A stretch of 50,920 nt of DNA, from contig NZ_FNBD01000018.1 in the NCBI RefSeq assembly GCF_900102165.1, forward strand, positions 1 to 50,920. The letters run 5' to 3'. Position 1 is the stretch's first letter, and every line of letters begins with the position of its first letter. This document shows positions 1-9,281 of this stretch, piece after piece. The DNA comes from Cellulophaga baltica. Lineage in GTDB: Bacteria > Bacteroidota > Bacteroidia > Flavobacteriales > Flavobacteriaceae. A model generated the notes under the pieces. That model had not been told where the DNA came from, searched no databases, and worked only from the letters and a program-made list of their open reading frames with translations. A program made the translations under genes and the position numbers.

Positions 1-284
1 AAATAATAATTATTTATCGAAATTAGAGGTGTCCTAAGAAGGGGAAGTCTACACTTTAGAACACATAACTTTACTAAACTAAAATTAATATTTGTTGGCT
101 TCCCAAAAAAATAGAACAGTTTATAGTTACTTTTTAAAAGTCAAGCAACAAAGTAATTTTAAGCAATCGGTTAATTAAAGCTAAGTTTCATCCTATGACT
201 TCCTGATATAATAACATTAGACTGTTTTAAATTCGGTAATTAATAAATCACAATTCCTATAAATTAAAAGATATAAATTAAAAA
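1..284. other. Left-edge non-coding stretch
   Basis: No open frame with a plausible start or protein-like composition is visible on either strand in this AT-rich stretch. It must hold whatever promoter once served the broken beta-barrel gene that begins at 285. No hairpin with a T-tract and no clear TAnnTTTG element was found. Confidence 0.5.
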
Positions 285-889
285 ATGCAAAAACTCCACT
301 CCTAGCACTTTTCACCTTAATTTCCGCTTCGCTTCATGCTCAAAACTTTGAATTAGGAGCAAGAGCCGGTTTAAATAGTACCAAATTGAAATATGCCGAG
401 TCTAGTACCGAAAAACTACTAAGACCTATTATCAGTTTTACCACAGAATATAGGTTATCTGAGCGGTGGTCTCTAGAGGGCTCACTAGGCTACATTGGAA
501 AAGGTGGTGGTAATTTTGAGGAATAAGAAAAACTTAGCTCCGGCATAGATGGTCTTAGAACAAAGCTTGAATATATCAGCCTCACCTTAATACTGCGGTA
601 TTATCTAATGAAAGAAAATAAACTGAGACCTTTCATTGCAATAGGTCCAGGCATCAGCTATACTATATCTGCTACACAAATGGGTAATGACATTAAAGAT
701 GACTTGCGCAGCACGTCTGACTTGAGTTCTAATTTTGGCCTTGGCGTGAAGTATAATGTAAAAAATAAGCTATTTCTAGAAGTAGTGGGTGGTATAGATA
801 GAGGCTGGAGCAAAATCATCAGAGCAGAAGGTGAGAGTTTATTTAATCATTCTTTTGGAGTTGCCGTTGGAGTAAAGAAAGTGCTGTAA
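285..889 (+). pseudogene. Broken outer-membrane beta-barrel (porin-family) protein gene
   Basis: Read in the frame of the surviving 3' part, the stretch from about 290 encodes a signal-peptide-like segment (LLALFTLISASLHAQ), then alternating beta-strand sequence (ELGARAGLNS, EYRLSERWSLEGSLGYIGKGG) and a last strand ending in VGVKKVL, typical of small 8-stranded outer-membrane barrels of about 200 residues. Two lesions break it. The only good ATG (285) is out of frame with the rest, implying a one-base deletion between 288 and about 299, and an in-frame TAA lies at 524-526. An ATG at 608 could start a 93-residue remnant, but this would lack the signal peptide and half the barrel. I infer a recent pseudogene because the protein pattern is otherwise intact; sequencing error is the alternative. 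Confidence 0.75.
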
Positions 890-1001
890 TGCCTTTACTA
901 TTGTGTATCAGAGGAACTCTGTGAAACGTAAAGACCCTAGCATCAATCTTAATACACTATTTATAACATAATAAACGTTAGCTACTGTATACAATCAGAC
1001 T

Positions 1002-1454
1002 ATGAAAAGAATTTTTATCATCGTATTAGTTGTAATTGTTGTCCTCATTATTTCGAAATTATTCAATTCCAAACCAAAGAAGAAATCGAAAAATATTATG
1101 GAAGAAATTGAGGAAAATCCGCTATTTAAAATGATGACTGAAATGTCAACATCTGAAGAAGAAACTACCACAGCTGATTATGGAGAATTTGGGTGCCAAG
1201 CATCGAGCCCTATTCCCGTAAAATCTGAATTAGAAATTGCTACGTATTTAAAAAGATTAAGAACTATAGAGGGTAAAAAAATTGCTTATAAAAAAGTAGG
1301 TATCACCAATACGCCTCTTATAGAAACCCCTATTGCTATTTATAAAATAACACTACATGGTACCTTACTTGCTACGTTATATATAAGTGCTAATCAGTTT
1401 ATAAACTCTGAGCGCGCACCAAAAAACTTTGAATTAGCAGAACTACTTCACTAA
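1002..1454 (+). CDS. Small membrane-anchored protein of unknown function
   Basis: A 150-residue protein. Residues 3-20 are one strongly hydrophobic segment (IFIIVLVVIVVLIISKLF) followed by a lysine-rich stretch (KPKKKSKN), so the protein is probably anchored by its N-terminus with the rest on one face of the membrane. An acidic linker (residues 30-57, with runs of E and T) leads to a compact C-terminal part of about 90 residues that includes a single Cys near residue 65. I recognise no domain. It stands alone, between the broken barrel gene and the convergent bestrophin gene, whose stop lies 12 bases away. Confidence 0.65.
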   Translation: MKRIFIIVLVVIVVLIISKLFNSKPKKKSKNIMEEIEENPLFKMMTEMSTSEEETTTADYGEFGCQASSPIPVKSELEIATYLKRLRTIEGKKIAYKKVGITNTPLIETPIAIYKITLHGTLLATLYISANQFINSERAPKNFELAELLH

Positions 1455-1465
1455 AAAAACTCCTT

Positions 1466-2329
1466 CTAAAGCAGCTCTCCCACGTGTTTCTCAATATTCT
1501 CCGCTATTTTTTTAATCGGTAAATCATTGGCATCAAACCCAAACGGATCTTCAATTTCTTCTGCAATTAACTCTAAACTTGCTAATACATAAAACACAAA
1601 AATAACTACTGGAATAGCGTAATACCCTAAACTAAACACATAACCAAAAGGTAAGGTCATCACATAGAAAAAAATAAACTTTTTAATAAAGGCACTGTAC
1701 GAATATGGGATAGGGGTATTTTTAATCCGTTCGCAAGCGCCACATATGTCCGTAAAGGATTGCACTTCGCTGTTTAAAACAATAAGCTGGTCGCCCGTAA
1801 TTACTTTCTGCTCGTACAAATCATACACGCGCTGGTAAATCATTTTCGCCACTTGGTTAGGGCGGTGTTTGTGATGATCTATTTCTAGGTCTAAATCATC
1901 ATAAAGCTGTAAGCCCGTTTCTTTATTGGTTAAATGTTTTACTAAGATAGCGGCATAACTAGGTATGGTACGTTTAAAATAAAACCGGTCTTGGTCATTC
2001 TTTAAAATAACACTTAATTTAAGCGCTAAATTTCTACTATTATTCACTAAGGCTCCCCATAATTTTCTGCCTTCCCACCAACGGTCATATGCCGTATTGG
2101 TTCTAAAAACCAATAATAAAGATATCACGAACCCCAACATACTATGCATCACGGTTATATTGGATAAATGGTTTTTACTGGACAATTTCCAGTATTCTAA
2201 TTCTAAATACCCAACTCCATACGTATAAAAGCCAATAAAAATCATCATAGGAATGAGTTTTCTAAAGGTATCTGATTTGTGAAATCTAAAAATAAATGTT
2301 ATCCAATCTTTGGGGTTGTACTGTATCAT
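1466..2329 (-). CDS. Bestrophin-family (UPF0187) ion channel
   Basis: Bacterial bestrophins are pentameric inner-membrane channels for anions or cations. The family signature is clear at residues 75-94 (FRTNTAYDRWWEGRKLWG followed by ALVNNSRNLA). Hydrophobic segments lie near residues 25-42, 58-75, 215-235 and 238-256, matching the four-helix topology, and the acidic LELIAEEIEDPFG stretch (about 252-264) corresponds to the conserved loop after the last membrane helix. Length (287) is normal for the family. It is monocistronic on the minus strand and converges with the 1002-1454 gene. The ion selectivity cannot be told from the sequence. Confidence 0.88.
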   Translation of the reverse strand: MIQYNPKDWITFIFRFHKSDTFRKLIPMMIFIGFYTYGVGYLELEYWKLSSKNHLSNITVMHSMLGFVISLLLVFRTNTAYDRWWEGRKLWGALVNNSRNLALKLSVILKNDQDRFYFKRTIPSYAAILVKHLTNKETGLQLYDDLDLEIDHHKHRPNQVAKMIYQRVYDLYEQKVITGDQLIVLNSEVQSFTDICGACERIKNTPIPYSYSAFIKKFIFFYVMTLPFGYVFSLGYYAIPVVIFVFYVLASLELIAEEIEDPFGFDANDLPIKKIAENIEKHVGELL

Positions 2330-2456
2330 GAAGCCTTAAATATGTTGAGCGGTAAAATTAGAGAATGTTAAAACGATATGGTATATAAATTAAATAAAAT
2401 AACAGGCTTCAAATTACCAAAGCTGAGTTCTAAATGCTAAACATCTGATTAAGCTG

Positions 2457-2464
2457 TAACTTTG
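2457..2464 (+). promoter_or_regulatory. Candidate promoter -7 element TAACTTTG
   Basis: Matches the Bacteroidota housekeeping -7 consensus TAnnTTTG, about 100 bases upstream of the lipoprotein gene at 2565. No convincing TTG element is seen at the usual -33 distance, so support is partial. Confidence 0.35.
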
Positions 2465-2564
2465 GAAGCGCTAAAAGGCATCATATACTATTTTTTTCTA
2501 CATTACGTTTACATTAGGAGATCCTTGTGGCCCAGAACCACATAACTCTAATAGCCCCCCCAAA

Positions 2565-3467
2565 ATGATAAAAAAAATAAGTATTGCTTTATTCGTTGTC
2601 GTCCTACTCTCTTGTCAGTCTAAAGCAACTAAAGACGAAATAGCTAAACTAAAACAAGAAACCAAAGACCAACAAATATTAATAGATTCCTTAAAGAATT
2701 TTAATCAAGGTTTGATTGGATTTCAAGATTATTTCAAGAATGAACGAGAGACCTATTATCTGGATAAGGATAAGCTTTTATTTCTTTTGGAAGGCACTTC
2801 CTGGTTTTTTTTAAACAATAGAAAGCTAGTTCAATATTTTTTTGATGACTTTAATCTAAAAGAGTATGACGTCTATAGAGGTATTGAAAATAGTAGCGTA
2901 CTCTACCCTGCCTCTCATGATGTCCTAGATATCTTTGATTCTGAATCAAGTTTTGTAGTTCATATGGTTTCTAAAATTGATAGAAGTCCTGAATCTTTAG
3001 AAAAGTTGTGTACTCCAGAACTAAAAGAAATGGCATATTCTTTATTAAGAAAAAATAACTTGTATAAAGCTTCTGGCGCTTATGCTGCAGTTAAAGGCCT
3101 CTTATTATCGTATGAAGATATAAAAGATGATAAAGATTTTTTAGCTACTATATATAAAATAGCCGAAAAGGCTAATGATGTATATTATTATGAAGAAAGT
3201 AATGGAGACTTTCTAAATGCGATTTCAGAAAAAACTACTGATGAAATTAGAGCGGTTTTAAGTGACGAAAACTACACTACCTATTATGAAAACACTAGGT
3301 CTACTGTAGACAGTAGACTTATTAATACCTACTGTTTTTGGGCAAGACGCAGCAAAGAAAATAATATGGCTTTTACGTATTCGTTATTAAAGGAATTACA
3401 CGAAAACGTAGCGCATGAAATGGTACTTGATGACGAAAATTTGGCTCTAGATGAATCTAATTCCTAA
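2565..3467 (+). CDS. Lipoprotein of unknown function with N-terminal coiled coil
   Basis: A 300-residue protein. A lipoprotein signal (MIKKISIALFVVVLLSC) places the lipidated Cys at residue 17. Residues 22-50 have heptad-like spacing (EIAKLKQETKDQQILIDSL), suggesting a short coiled coil. The rest is mixed alpha-helical with many Tyr, Asp and Glu and ends in an acidic tail. I recognise no family. Being a lipoprotein it should sit in the inner leaflet of the outer membrane or the periplasm. The gene is preceded by a 235-base gap with a possible TAnnTTTG element and followed 110 bases later by another unknown gene. Confidence 0.7.
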   Translation: MIKKISIALFVVVLLSCQSKATKDEIAKLKQETKDQQILIDSLKNFNQGLIGFQDYFKNERETYYLDKDKLLFLLEGTSWFFLNNRKLVQYFFDDFNLKEYDVYRGIENSSVLYPASHDVLDIFDSESSFVVHMVSKIDRSPESLEKLCTPELKEMAYSLLRKNNLYKASGAYAAVKGLLLSYEDIKDDKDFLATIYKIAEKANDVYYYEESNGDFLNAISEKTTDEIRAVLSDENYTTYYENTRSTVDSRLINTYCFWARRSKENNMAFTYSLLKELHENVAHEMVLDDENLALDESNS

Positions 3468-3577
3468 ACTGTAATCTGCTTTTGATTTTTAGTTTGTAAT
3501 GCTGAAAGTAATTGAAAAGTCAGCTTTACCTCCTTTAATTATACTTAAAAACGTTCTCAATTCATACAAACCCTACG

Positions 3578-4081
3578 ATGTCAGATTTTATAGCATTAAA
3601 CGATTTACATCACTTTAATCTTAAATTGGTGTATGGCAATTTCTTTCTTAGAAATTTGAAACGAATTGAAATCACTAATGAATTTAATAATGAAATAGCT
3701 TCTCTGAACATTTCAAAGCAGAACATAAAAGAAAAGCTATTTGTGCTAGACTTTCACCATAAAGAAATCACCCTACAAGGAAATAATTATTTAGATTTTG
3801 ATATTATCGATACTGAAAAAGAGGAGCATTGGAGATTTATCAATCCCATAAAATGTAAAGCTACCTCCGATAAACCATACTATGAAGACAAGAATCTTAA
3901 AGTACGTTTAACCCCCAATGGTTTTGGATTAATGCTATCTTGCAATTCTAAATTTATCGGAAGGATTAGAACAACCGAAATTGATATTAAAAACGATACT
4001 TTTGCTGATCTTATATTTGCAATATGCTGTGTAAACAGCATTACAAATTATGTCTATAAAGTAAATGAATCTAACGGTTAA
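3578..4081 (+). CDS. Hypothetical cytoplasmic protein
   Basis: A 167-residue protein without signal peptide or membrane segment. Composition and codon use match neighbouring genes, supporting a real gene. Beta-rich segments (NLKVRLTPNGFGLMLSCN, KFIGRIRTTEIDIKND) suggest a compact beta or alpha/beta fold, and the C-terminus has a hydrophobic helix (FADLIFAICCVNSITNYVY). No family recognised. The pseudouridine synthase frame opens only a few bases after its stop codon, so the two may be co-transcribed. Confidence 0.6.
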   Translation: MSDFIALNDLHHFNLKLVYGNFFLRNLKRIEITNEFNNEIASLNISKQNIKEKLFVLDFHHKEITLQGNNYLDFDIIDTEKEEHWRFINPIKCKATSDKPYYEDKNLKVRLTPNGFGLMLSCNSKFIGRIRTTEIDIKNDTFADLIFAICCVNSITNYVYKVNESNG

Positions 4082-4085
4082 TTAA

Positions 4086-4964
4086 ATTATCAAACCAACA
4101 GAAACCCATACCGTCCCACCACTCGCTACTCCTATTCGGTTTCAAGAATACGGCGTGGGTATATTCAGTGCTGCCATAACCAAATCTGCTTTAAAAAAAG
4201 CGATTAAAAAAAAGCACCTTACTATTAATGGTACCCTAGCAACTACCGCTACCTTTATTCATGGCGGCGAGCGAATAGCATTATACATCCCTGAAGAAAC
4301 TACTGCTAGCAAAACATTAATTTTTCCATTAAAGGTCCTGTTTGAAGATGATTATTTGGCCATTATTTACAAACCAGCAGGTATTTTAGTAAGCGGTAAT
4401 AGCTTTAAAACCATTGCGAATGCACTGGTGCAAAACCTTAAACCTAGCACCCTCTCTGATGCAACAAAACCACAACCAGTGCACCGCTTAGATTATGCCA
4501 CCACCGGTATTTTATTAGCCGGAAAAACAAGCAGTAGCATCCGTGCTTTAAACAAAATGTTTGAAGATAAAGAAGTAGCTAAAACCTATTATGCCGTAAC
4601 CATAGGCACTATGAATGCGGAAGGAGAAATAAGCACTACAATAGATGACAAACCATCTTGCTCTACATACTCCGTACTAGCATCAGCACCTTCTGAACGC
4701 TTTGGTATGCTTAATTTAGTACAGTTAGATCCTAAAACCGGACGAAGGCATCAATTGCGCAAACACCTTGCTAGCATAGGAAACCCTATCTTAGGAGATA
4801 AAGACTATGGCACAGCATCTTTAATCTTAAAAGGCAAAGGCATGTACCTACACGCCTATTCCTTGCAGTTCCTTCATCCGTTTACGGAAAAAGAAATGAG
4901 CTTAACAGCTAATTTCCCAGAGCGATTTAGAAAATTATTCCCAATAGATATCCTTATAAAATAA
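4086..4964 (+). CDS. RluA-family RNA pseudouridine synthase (probable non-AUG start)
   Basis: Isomerises uridine to pseudouridine in structured RNA, probably rRNA or tRNA. The catalytic loop HRLDYATTGILLAGK is present, with the active Asp in HRLD, and later motifs (LDPKTGRRHQLRKHLASIGNPILGDKDYG) are those of the family. The first usual start codon is GTG at 4155, but the reading frame stays open for 23 more codons back to 4086 (preceded by TAA at 4083-4085). Those residues end in IRFQEYGVGIF, the first helix expected of the S4-like domain that continues as TKSALKKAIKKKHLTING. Starting at 4155 would cut that helix. The extension has no ATG, GTG or TTG; ATT at 4086 or ATC at 4089 are the only candidates. 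The target nucleotide is unknown. Confidence 0.82.
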   Translation: MIKPTETHTVPPLATPIRFQEYGVGIFSAAITKSALKKAIKKKHLTINGTLATTATFIHGGERIALYIPEETTASKTLIFPLKVLFEDDYLAIIYKPAGILVSGNSFKTIANALVQNLKPSTLSDATKPQPVHRLDYATTGILLAGKTSSSIRALNKMFEDKEVAKTYYAVTIGTMNAEGEISTTIDDKPSCSTYSVLASAPSERFGMLNLVQLDPKTGRRHQLRKHLASIGNPILGDKDYGTASLILKGKGMYLHAYSLQFLHPFTEKEMSLTANFPERFRKLFPIDILIK

Positions 4965-5086
4965 CCTCTTGCTTAGAATTTTATCCGAAGTTTTGCGTTA
5001 AAATTATAGTGCATCCATTAGGACCATCCTAGTTGTTAAACCGACTAGTGTCATACTTTGATGCCATGGTCTTAGAATTATAATTT

Positions 5087-5707
5087 ATGGAACCCAAAAC
5101 CGTCATACTACTTCTCGCCATAATTGCACTACTAGCTGGTGGCTATACCATCTATGCTTCTATTAAAAATAAGCATAAAGACTATTCGCATCGAAAACTA
5201 AAACATAGAATTATTCAAAATGTCTTAGGCGTAGATGGTGCTAGAATTTTTTATGGCTTTTTAGGAATAGGACTTATTATTTTCGGAGGCTTCATTTTGT
5301 TTCAATTCTATGTAAAACCCAACCTAGGAAACGAATACAATAACAAAACAGACCTATTTACTTTAGTTTCTAAAACGCTTAGTACAGGAGACTACACCAT
5401 GACCTCTAGCACAACGAGTACTCTAAAACAATTAGAAACAAGTCTAAAGATTACTGGAGAAGAAAAATTACAAGACTATGTTTCGGCAGATTTTAGTAAT
5501 AATTACCTCAACCAGATTCCTGAAATTGTTTGGAAGATGAAAAATCTAAAGCGGATAGACTTTACCTACAATAATATTACGGAGATAGACCTCACTCAAC
5601 TCTCAAAAATGGACAGTTTAACCACAATTATTCTTAGCAACAACCCTATTTCTATTGCTAAAATTAAAACCTTAAAAGAATCCACAAACCTAGAAATCAT
5701 ACACTAA
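5087..5707 (+). CDS. Membrane protein with C-terminal leucine-rich repeats
   Basis: A 206-residue protein with two hydrophobic segments (about residues 5-25 and 57-77) separated by a basic loop (KNKHKDYSHRKLKHR), so both ends probably face the same side. The C-terminal third (about 125-206) carries three leucine-rich-repeat units (KNLKRIDFTYNNITEIDL, MDSLTTIILSNNPISIAKI, STNLEIIH) with the usual LxxLxLxxN spacing. Such repeats normally bind proteins. No specific function can be given. It precedes the 5734 lipoprotein gene by 26 bases on the same strand, so the two probably form an operon. Confidence 0.7.
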   Translation: MEPKTVILLLAIIALLAGGYTIYASIKNKHKDYSHRKLKHRIIQNVLGVDGARIFYGFLGIGLIIFGGFILFQFYVKPNLGNEYNNKTDLFTLVSKTLSTGDYTMTSSTTSTLKQLETSLKITGEEKLQDYVSADFSNNYLNQIPEIVWKMKNLKRIDFTYNNITEIDLTQLSKMDSLTTIILSNNPISIAKIKTLKESTNLEIIH

Positions 5708-5733
5708 GAACCACACCCCAAATTAATGAACCA

Positions 5734-6354
5734 ATGATTAAAAAAACCCTACTACTATCATGCCTTGCATTAGCATTCTCATGTAATGAGCAAGCACCAA
5801 AACAAAACATACCATTAAAATCTGTACAGGAAGAACTAAATAAAAGAGATAAAGCACTAGAAAAACTAGCCGCTCTTGAAGCTCTCGGGCCCCAAAACAA
5901 TTTTTCTTATAAGAATGAAGTTTCTCCGGAAATTAAAGCCATTATTGATATCTACGAACAAATAGATTATGCCTTCTGGCAAGAGCATCCAGGTTTTAAA
6001 CTTAATGTAGTAAATGGTAATGAGCACTTAACCGTTTATAATTCTGCAGAAAGTATCCCTATATTAATTGCTGTAAAAAATGAGGATGAAACCACAAAAA
6101 ACGACTTTGAAATTTACATGAGTGAGACTATGGAGACCATTCTGGTTATAGAAAAAGAATCTCCTAAGGATGAAGCCTTAGCTAAAATAGAAAATCACTT
6201 TTATTTCAAAAATAATACGCTGATTAAAAAAATCTCTAATCAAAATTATAGCACTGAAATTTCTGCGAGTACTTTAGAAAAAGAAGAAAAGAGAATTAAA
6301 ATTGCTTGTACGCATCATGTAGATAAAGCTTTAATAGAACTCATGAAAAGCTAA
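5734..6354 (+). CDS. Lipoprotein of unknown function
   Basis: A 206-residue protein. The signal MIKKTLLLSCLALAFSC gives a lipobox AFSC with the lipidated Cys at residue 17. The mature part starts with a charged helix (VQEELNKRDKALEKLAALEAL) and continues as a mixed alpha/beta domain. No family recognised. It lies 26 bases after the leucine-rich-repeat membrane protein on the same strand and is probably co-transcribed with it. Confidence 0.65.
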   Translation: MIKKTLLLSCLALAFSCNEQAPKQNIPLKSVQEELNKRDKALEKLAALEALGPQNNFSYKNEVSPEIKAIIDIYEQIDYAFWQEHPGFKLNVVNGNEHLTVYNSAESIPILIAVKNEDETTKNDFEIYMSETMETILVIEKESPKDEALAKIENHFYFKNNTLIKKISNQNYSTEISASTLEKEEKRIKIACTHHVDKALIELMKS

Positions 6355-6526
6355 ATTAAAAAGGCTGATAAGTAACAAGAGTATAGGGAAATTTGGAAGA
6401 AACTCGTTTACCAGTAGTTGATCATATCTCCCGAATTTTTCTATTTTTATAGCAACTACAGCTTTAAAAGGATAGTTTTATCATTAATAAAGCGTGGTTG
6501 CACACTTAAAACATTGAAAGTATACT

Positions 6527-7081
6527 ATGAAATTTGATGCTGAAAAATTTGATTGGTTGATTAATGAGTCCATCCTCACCTTTAATCTAGGTGCAGATCT
6601 TCTGATGCATTACCACAACCCAGACGCGTTAGAAGACAAACATGATCCTTCATGGCAGAACCAAGCAGTTTATTTTTGGTACGAAAAGGAACCTTTTGAG
6701 CGAAAATCCCTTCCTGATGAATTTGATAGTTTTGAAAAACAGGTATTTACTATCAATCAAATTCCCGAGGGCATAAAAATAAAATCAGGAGAAGCAATGC
6801 CTTGGTTTGGCAAGCCTGGTGGTGGTACAAAATTGTTCTTTTCTTATTTAGACAATCCAATTACCTTAGAAGAAGCTTATAAACTAAATGCCATTAGTTA
6901 TGTTGAAAAAGTAGCTTTAACGATAGATAATCTGGGGATTCTGCAAGACCGTGATAATTATAGATTTATTACCGAAAAAGGAATCACCTTTGATGGTTCT
7001 TTACCTGTCTTTGAAGGAAAAAAAGTTTCCTTATCAGAATTGTATGCCGCAGGAAAAATTAGCATCCTTAAATTAAAATAA
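6527..7081 (+). CDS. TNT-domain-like (DUF4237) protein
   Basis: A 184-residue protein without signal peptide. The stretch at about residues 60-110 (PFERKSLPDEF, then IKSGEAMPWFGKPGGGTKLFF) closely follows the core of the TNT family (tuberculosis necrotizing toxin), NAD+ glycohydrolases usually found at the C-terminus of secreted polymorphic toxins: an RSLP-like motif, then G-x-A-P-W-F-G-x-P-G-G-G-T-x. In the family as I remember it the residue after GGGT is usually Gln and contributes to catalysis; here it is Lys, so activity is uncertain. There is no secretion or repeat region and no obvious immunity gene beside it, so it may be a domesticated stand-alone relative. The gene is isolated by 170 bases before and 120 after. 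Confidence 0.5.
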   Translation: MKFDAEKFDWLINESILTFNLGADLLMHYHNPDALEDKHDPSWQNQAVYFWYEKEPFERKSLPDEFDSFEKQVFTINQIPEGIKIKSGEAMPWFGKPGGGTKLFFSYLDNPITLEEAYKLNAISYVEKVALTIDNLGILQDRDNYRFITEKGITFDGSLPVFEGKKVSLSELYAAGKISILKLK

Positions 7082-7202
7082 CCGTTCTATAGTGCCTCTA
7101 CAGCGCTATACTGCTAGTGCCACTATGCTAAAGAGGGAAAGTACTCCCTGGCTAATCTTAATTTGCAGAGACCAAATGAGACAAAACCGTTACCTTTAAA
7201 GC

Positions 7203-8132
7203 ATGATGAATAACGGACTCTTTATACTATCTCTCTTTATAACCTCAGCACTTTTTGCGCAGACAGAAGCTGCTATCACTCCATTTGATGCGGTATTGAA
7301 TGAATTTACGAACGTGCGTGATTTTTGCCTTTCAAAAGACGGACAAGAGGCTTTTTTTACAGTACAGAGCCCTGGTCAAGAACTCTCACAACTCGCCTAT
7401 ATTAAAAAAGAAAAAAAAGGATGGTCTGCACCAGAATTACTACCTTTTAATGCTGCTTACAAATACCTAGAACCTTTTCTTTCCTATGATAATAACAGGT
7501 TATTTTTCGTTTCAGACCGGCCTTTAGAAAACACTACTAACGAAAAAAAAGATTTTGATATTTGGTATGTAGATCGAAAAAATAACACCGCAGAATGGTC
7601 TAGTCCTAAAAATCTAGGAGCTCCTGTAAATTCTGCCTTAGATGAATTTTACCCTTCTGTAAGTAAGAACAATAATTTATATTTTACCATGGTAGCCCCC
7701 GAAGGTTTAGGTGAAGACGATCTGTACCTGTGCACTTGGGAAAATGGCAAGTATTCTAAACCCGTTTTATTGAATGAAAACATTAATAGCGCTGGCTATG
7801 AATTTAATGCCTTCATTGCTGAGGAGGAAGATTTTATAATCTTTTCTAGATACAACGAAGCTGACGGGCAAGGAAGTGGCGATCTTTATCTTGCAAAAAA
7901 AGACCGTAATGGCGTCTGGCAAAAAGCAAAGAATCTAGGAATTCCTATCAATACTAAATACATGGACTATTGCCCTTTTTATGATGCACAACAGCAGCAA
8001 TTATATTTTACCAGCAAACGAAATACACTTATGCCTAGAGAATTTGAATCAATGGCTGCATTTAAAACCTATCTAGAAGATAGTAAAAATGGCCTGAGCA
8101 AAATCTACCAAGTACATTTAATTATAGAATAA
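7203..8132 (+). CDS. Secreted PD40/TolB-like beta-propeller protein
   Basis: A 309-residue protein with a signal peptide (MMNNGLFILSLFITSALFAQ; cleavage after residue 20). The remainder is a run of PD40 (WD40-like) blades: repeated patterns such as DGQEAFFTV, YDNNRLFFVSDRP, DFDIWYVDRKN, PSVSKNNNLYFTM, GDLYLAKKDRNGVW and QQQLYFTSKR, as in TolB and in OmpA-associated Bacteroidota proteins. It is probably periplasmic or surface-exposed and acts as a protein-binding scaffold. It lies 44 bases upstream of another secreted protein on the same strand, suggesting an operon. Confidence 0.78.
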   Translation: MMNNGLFILSLFITSALFAQTEAAITPFDAVLNEFTNVRDFCLSKDGQEAFFTVQSPGQELSQLAYIKKEKKGWSAPELLPFNAAYKYLEPFLSYDNNRLFFVSDRPLENTTNEKKDFDIWYVDRKNNTAEWSSPKNLGAPVNSALDEFYPSVSKNNNLYFTMVAPEGLGEDDLYLCTWENGKYSKPVLLNENINSAGYEFNAFIAEEEDFIIFSRYNEADGQGSGDLYLAKKDRNGVWQKAKNLGIPINTKYMDYCPFYDAQQQQLYFTSKRNTLMPREFESMAAFKTYLEDSKNGLSKIYQVHLIIE

Positions 8133-8176
8133 GAATTGACGGATTACTGTCTGCCCTCTAAACTTGCACCGCCAAA

Positions 8177-9148
8177 ATGAAAAAACGTTTACTACTACTT
8201 CTCGGAATGCTACCGGTATTAACCTTAGCACAACGCACCTATACGATAAGTGATTTTTCGAGCACCTATAATGCTACTATAGCAATTGAACAAGGGTTTG
8301 AAAATGATACATTTAAAAAAGGAAGCTTTTCTATTGTGAATACCTCAACGGATAAACAAGTACTATTTATAGAAAGTGATGAACTGATTATTGAAACCGA
8401 CAATAATATTTCATTGCCTTATGACCGCCAAAACTTTCTGATTTTTCAAGATTTTAATTTTGACGGGCTAGAAGACGTTGCCTTTATGGATGGGCGTAAT
8501 AGTTGCTACGGCGGCCCCTCTTATCAAATTTACCTGCAAGAGCATCAGACTTTTGTTCACAGTCCTGAATTTACAAGACTATCTTATGAATATTGTGGCA
8601 TGTTTCAAATAGCGGAAAAAACTAAAACTATACATACCATGACCAAAAGTGGTTGTTGCTGGCATCAATTCTCTGAATTTAAAGTCCTAGATAATAAACC
8701 CATTGCTATTAAAATAAGTGAAGAATCTATGAATCCTAATGGTATGTTGATAGATTATGTAGAAAAAGAACGGGTAAATAATCAAATGGTAGAAACCAAG
8801 TATAGCGTTTTACCCGATAGTGGATTTGACATACAAACCATTTTTTCCTTTCAATTTAAAAATGGCAAAAAAATGAGTTTGATTCATGCTTTTTCAAATC
8901 GTCTATACTATGCCTTCACGGAAAAAGAGGAAACAGTAGAACTTTTCTACGAGGATAACTTTGTTTACGATAAAAGTAAAAACACCCTATCATTTACGAA
9001 TAAGAACACCAGCTATCAAATTAGTACTACGGGCATCACAATACGAACTCCACGCAAAAATATCTCCATGAATGCTGTTGCTGAAACTGTAGAAGGAGAA
9101 TTAACTAGCGTCTTGCGTTTAACGCTTGAGAATATGCGTGTAGAATAA
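8177..9148 (+). CDS. Secreted XAC2610-related / FG-GAP-like protein
   Basis: A 323-residue protein with signal peptide MKKRLLLLLGMLPVLTLAQ. Around residues 92-115 it has a calcium-loop-like segment (DFNFDGLEDVAFMDG) followed by a Cys-containing region (NSCYGGPSYQIYL, then YEYCGMF and SGCCWHQFSEF). This arrangement resembles the XAC2610-related family of secreted proteins; I am moderately sure. The C-terminal third is beta-rich. Probably co-transcribed with the PD40 protein upstream. Confidence 0.6.
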   Translation: MKKRLLLLLGMLPVLTLAQRTYTISDFSSTYNATIAIEQGFENDTFKKGSFSIVNTSTDKQVLFIESDELIIETDNNISLPYDRQNFLIFQDFNFDGLEDVAFMDGRNSCYGGPSYQIYLQEHQTFVHSPEFTRLSYEYCGMFQIAEKTKTIHTMTKSGCCWHQFSEFKVLDNKPIAIKISEESMNPNGMLIDYVEKERVNNQMVETKYSVLPDSGFDIQTIFSFQFKNGKKMSLIHAFSNRLYYAFTEKEETVELFYEDNFVYDKSKNTLSFTNKNTSYQISTTGITIRTPRKNISMNAVAETVEGELTSVLRLTLENMRVE

Positions 9149-9281
9149 CTGGTAGATTTGCGGAGCATTAACAAAAATCCAACTAAAAAATAAACCTACT
9201 ACGCGAGATGGTAGGACTGTTCCCTTCCTCTTTAGTAAAAAAATCAGTATCTTATAAAAGAATAACCAAAAAACCATTTGT

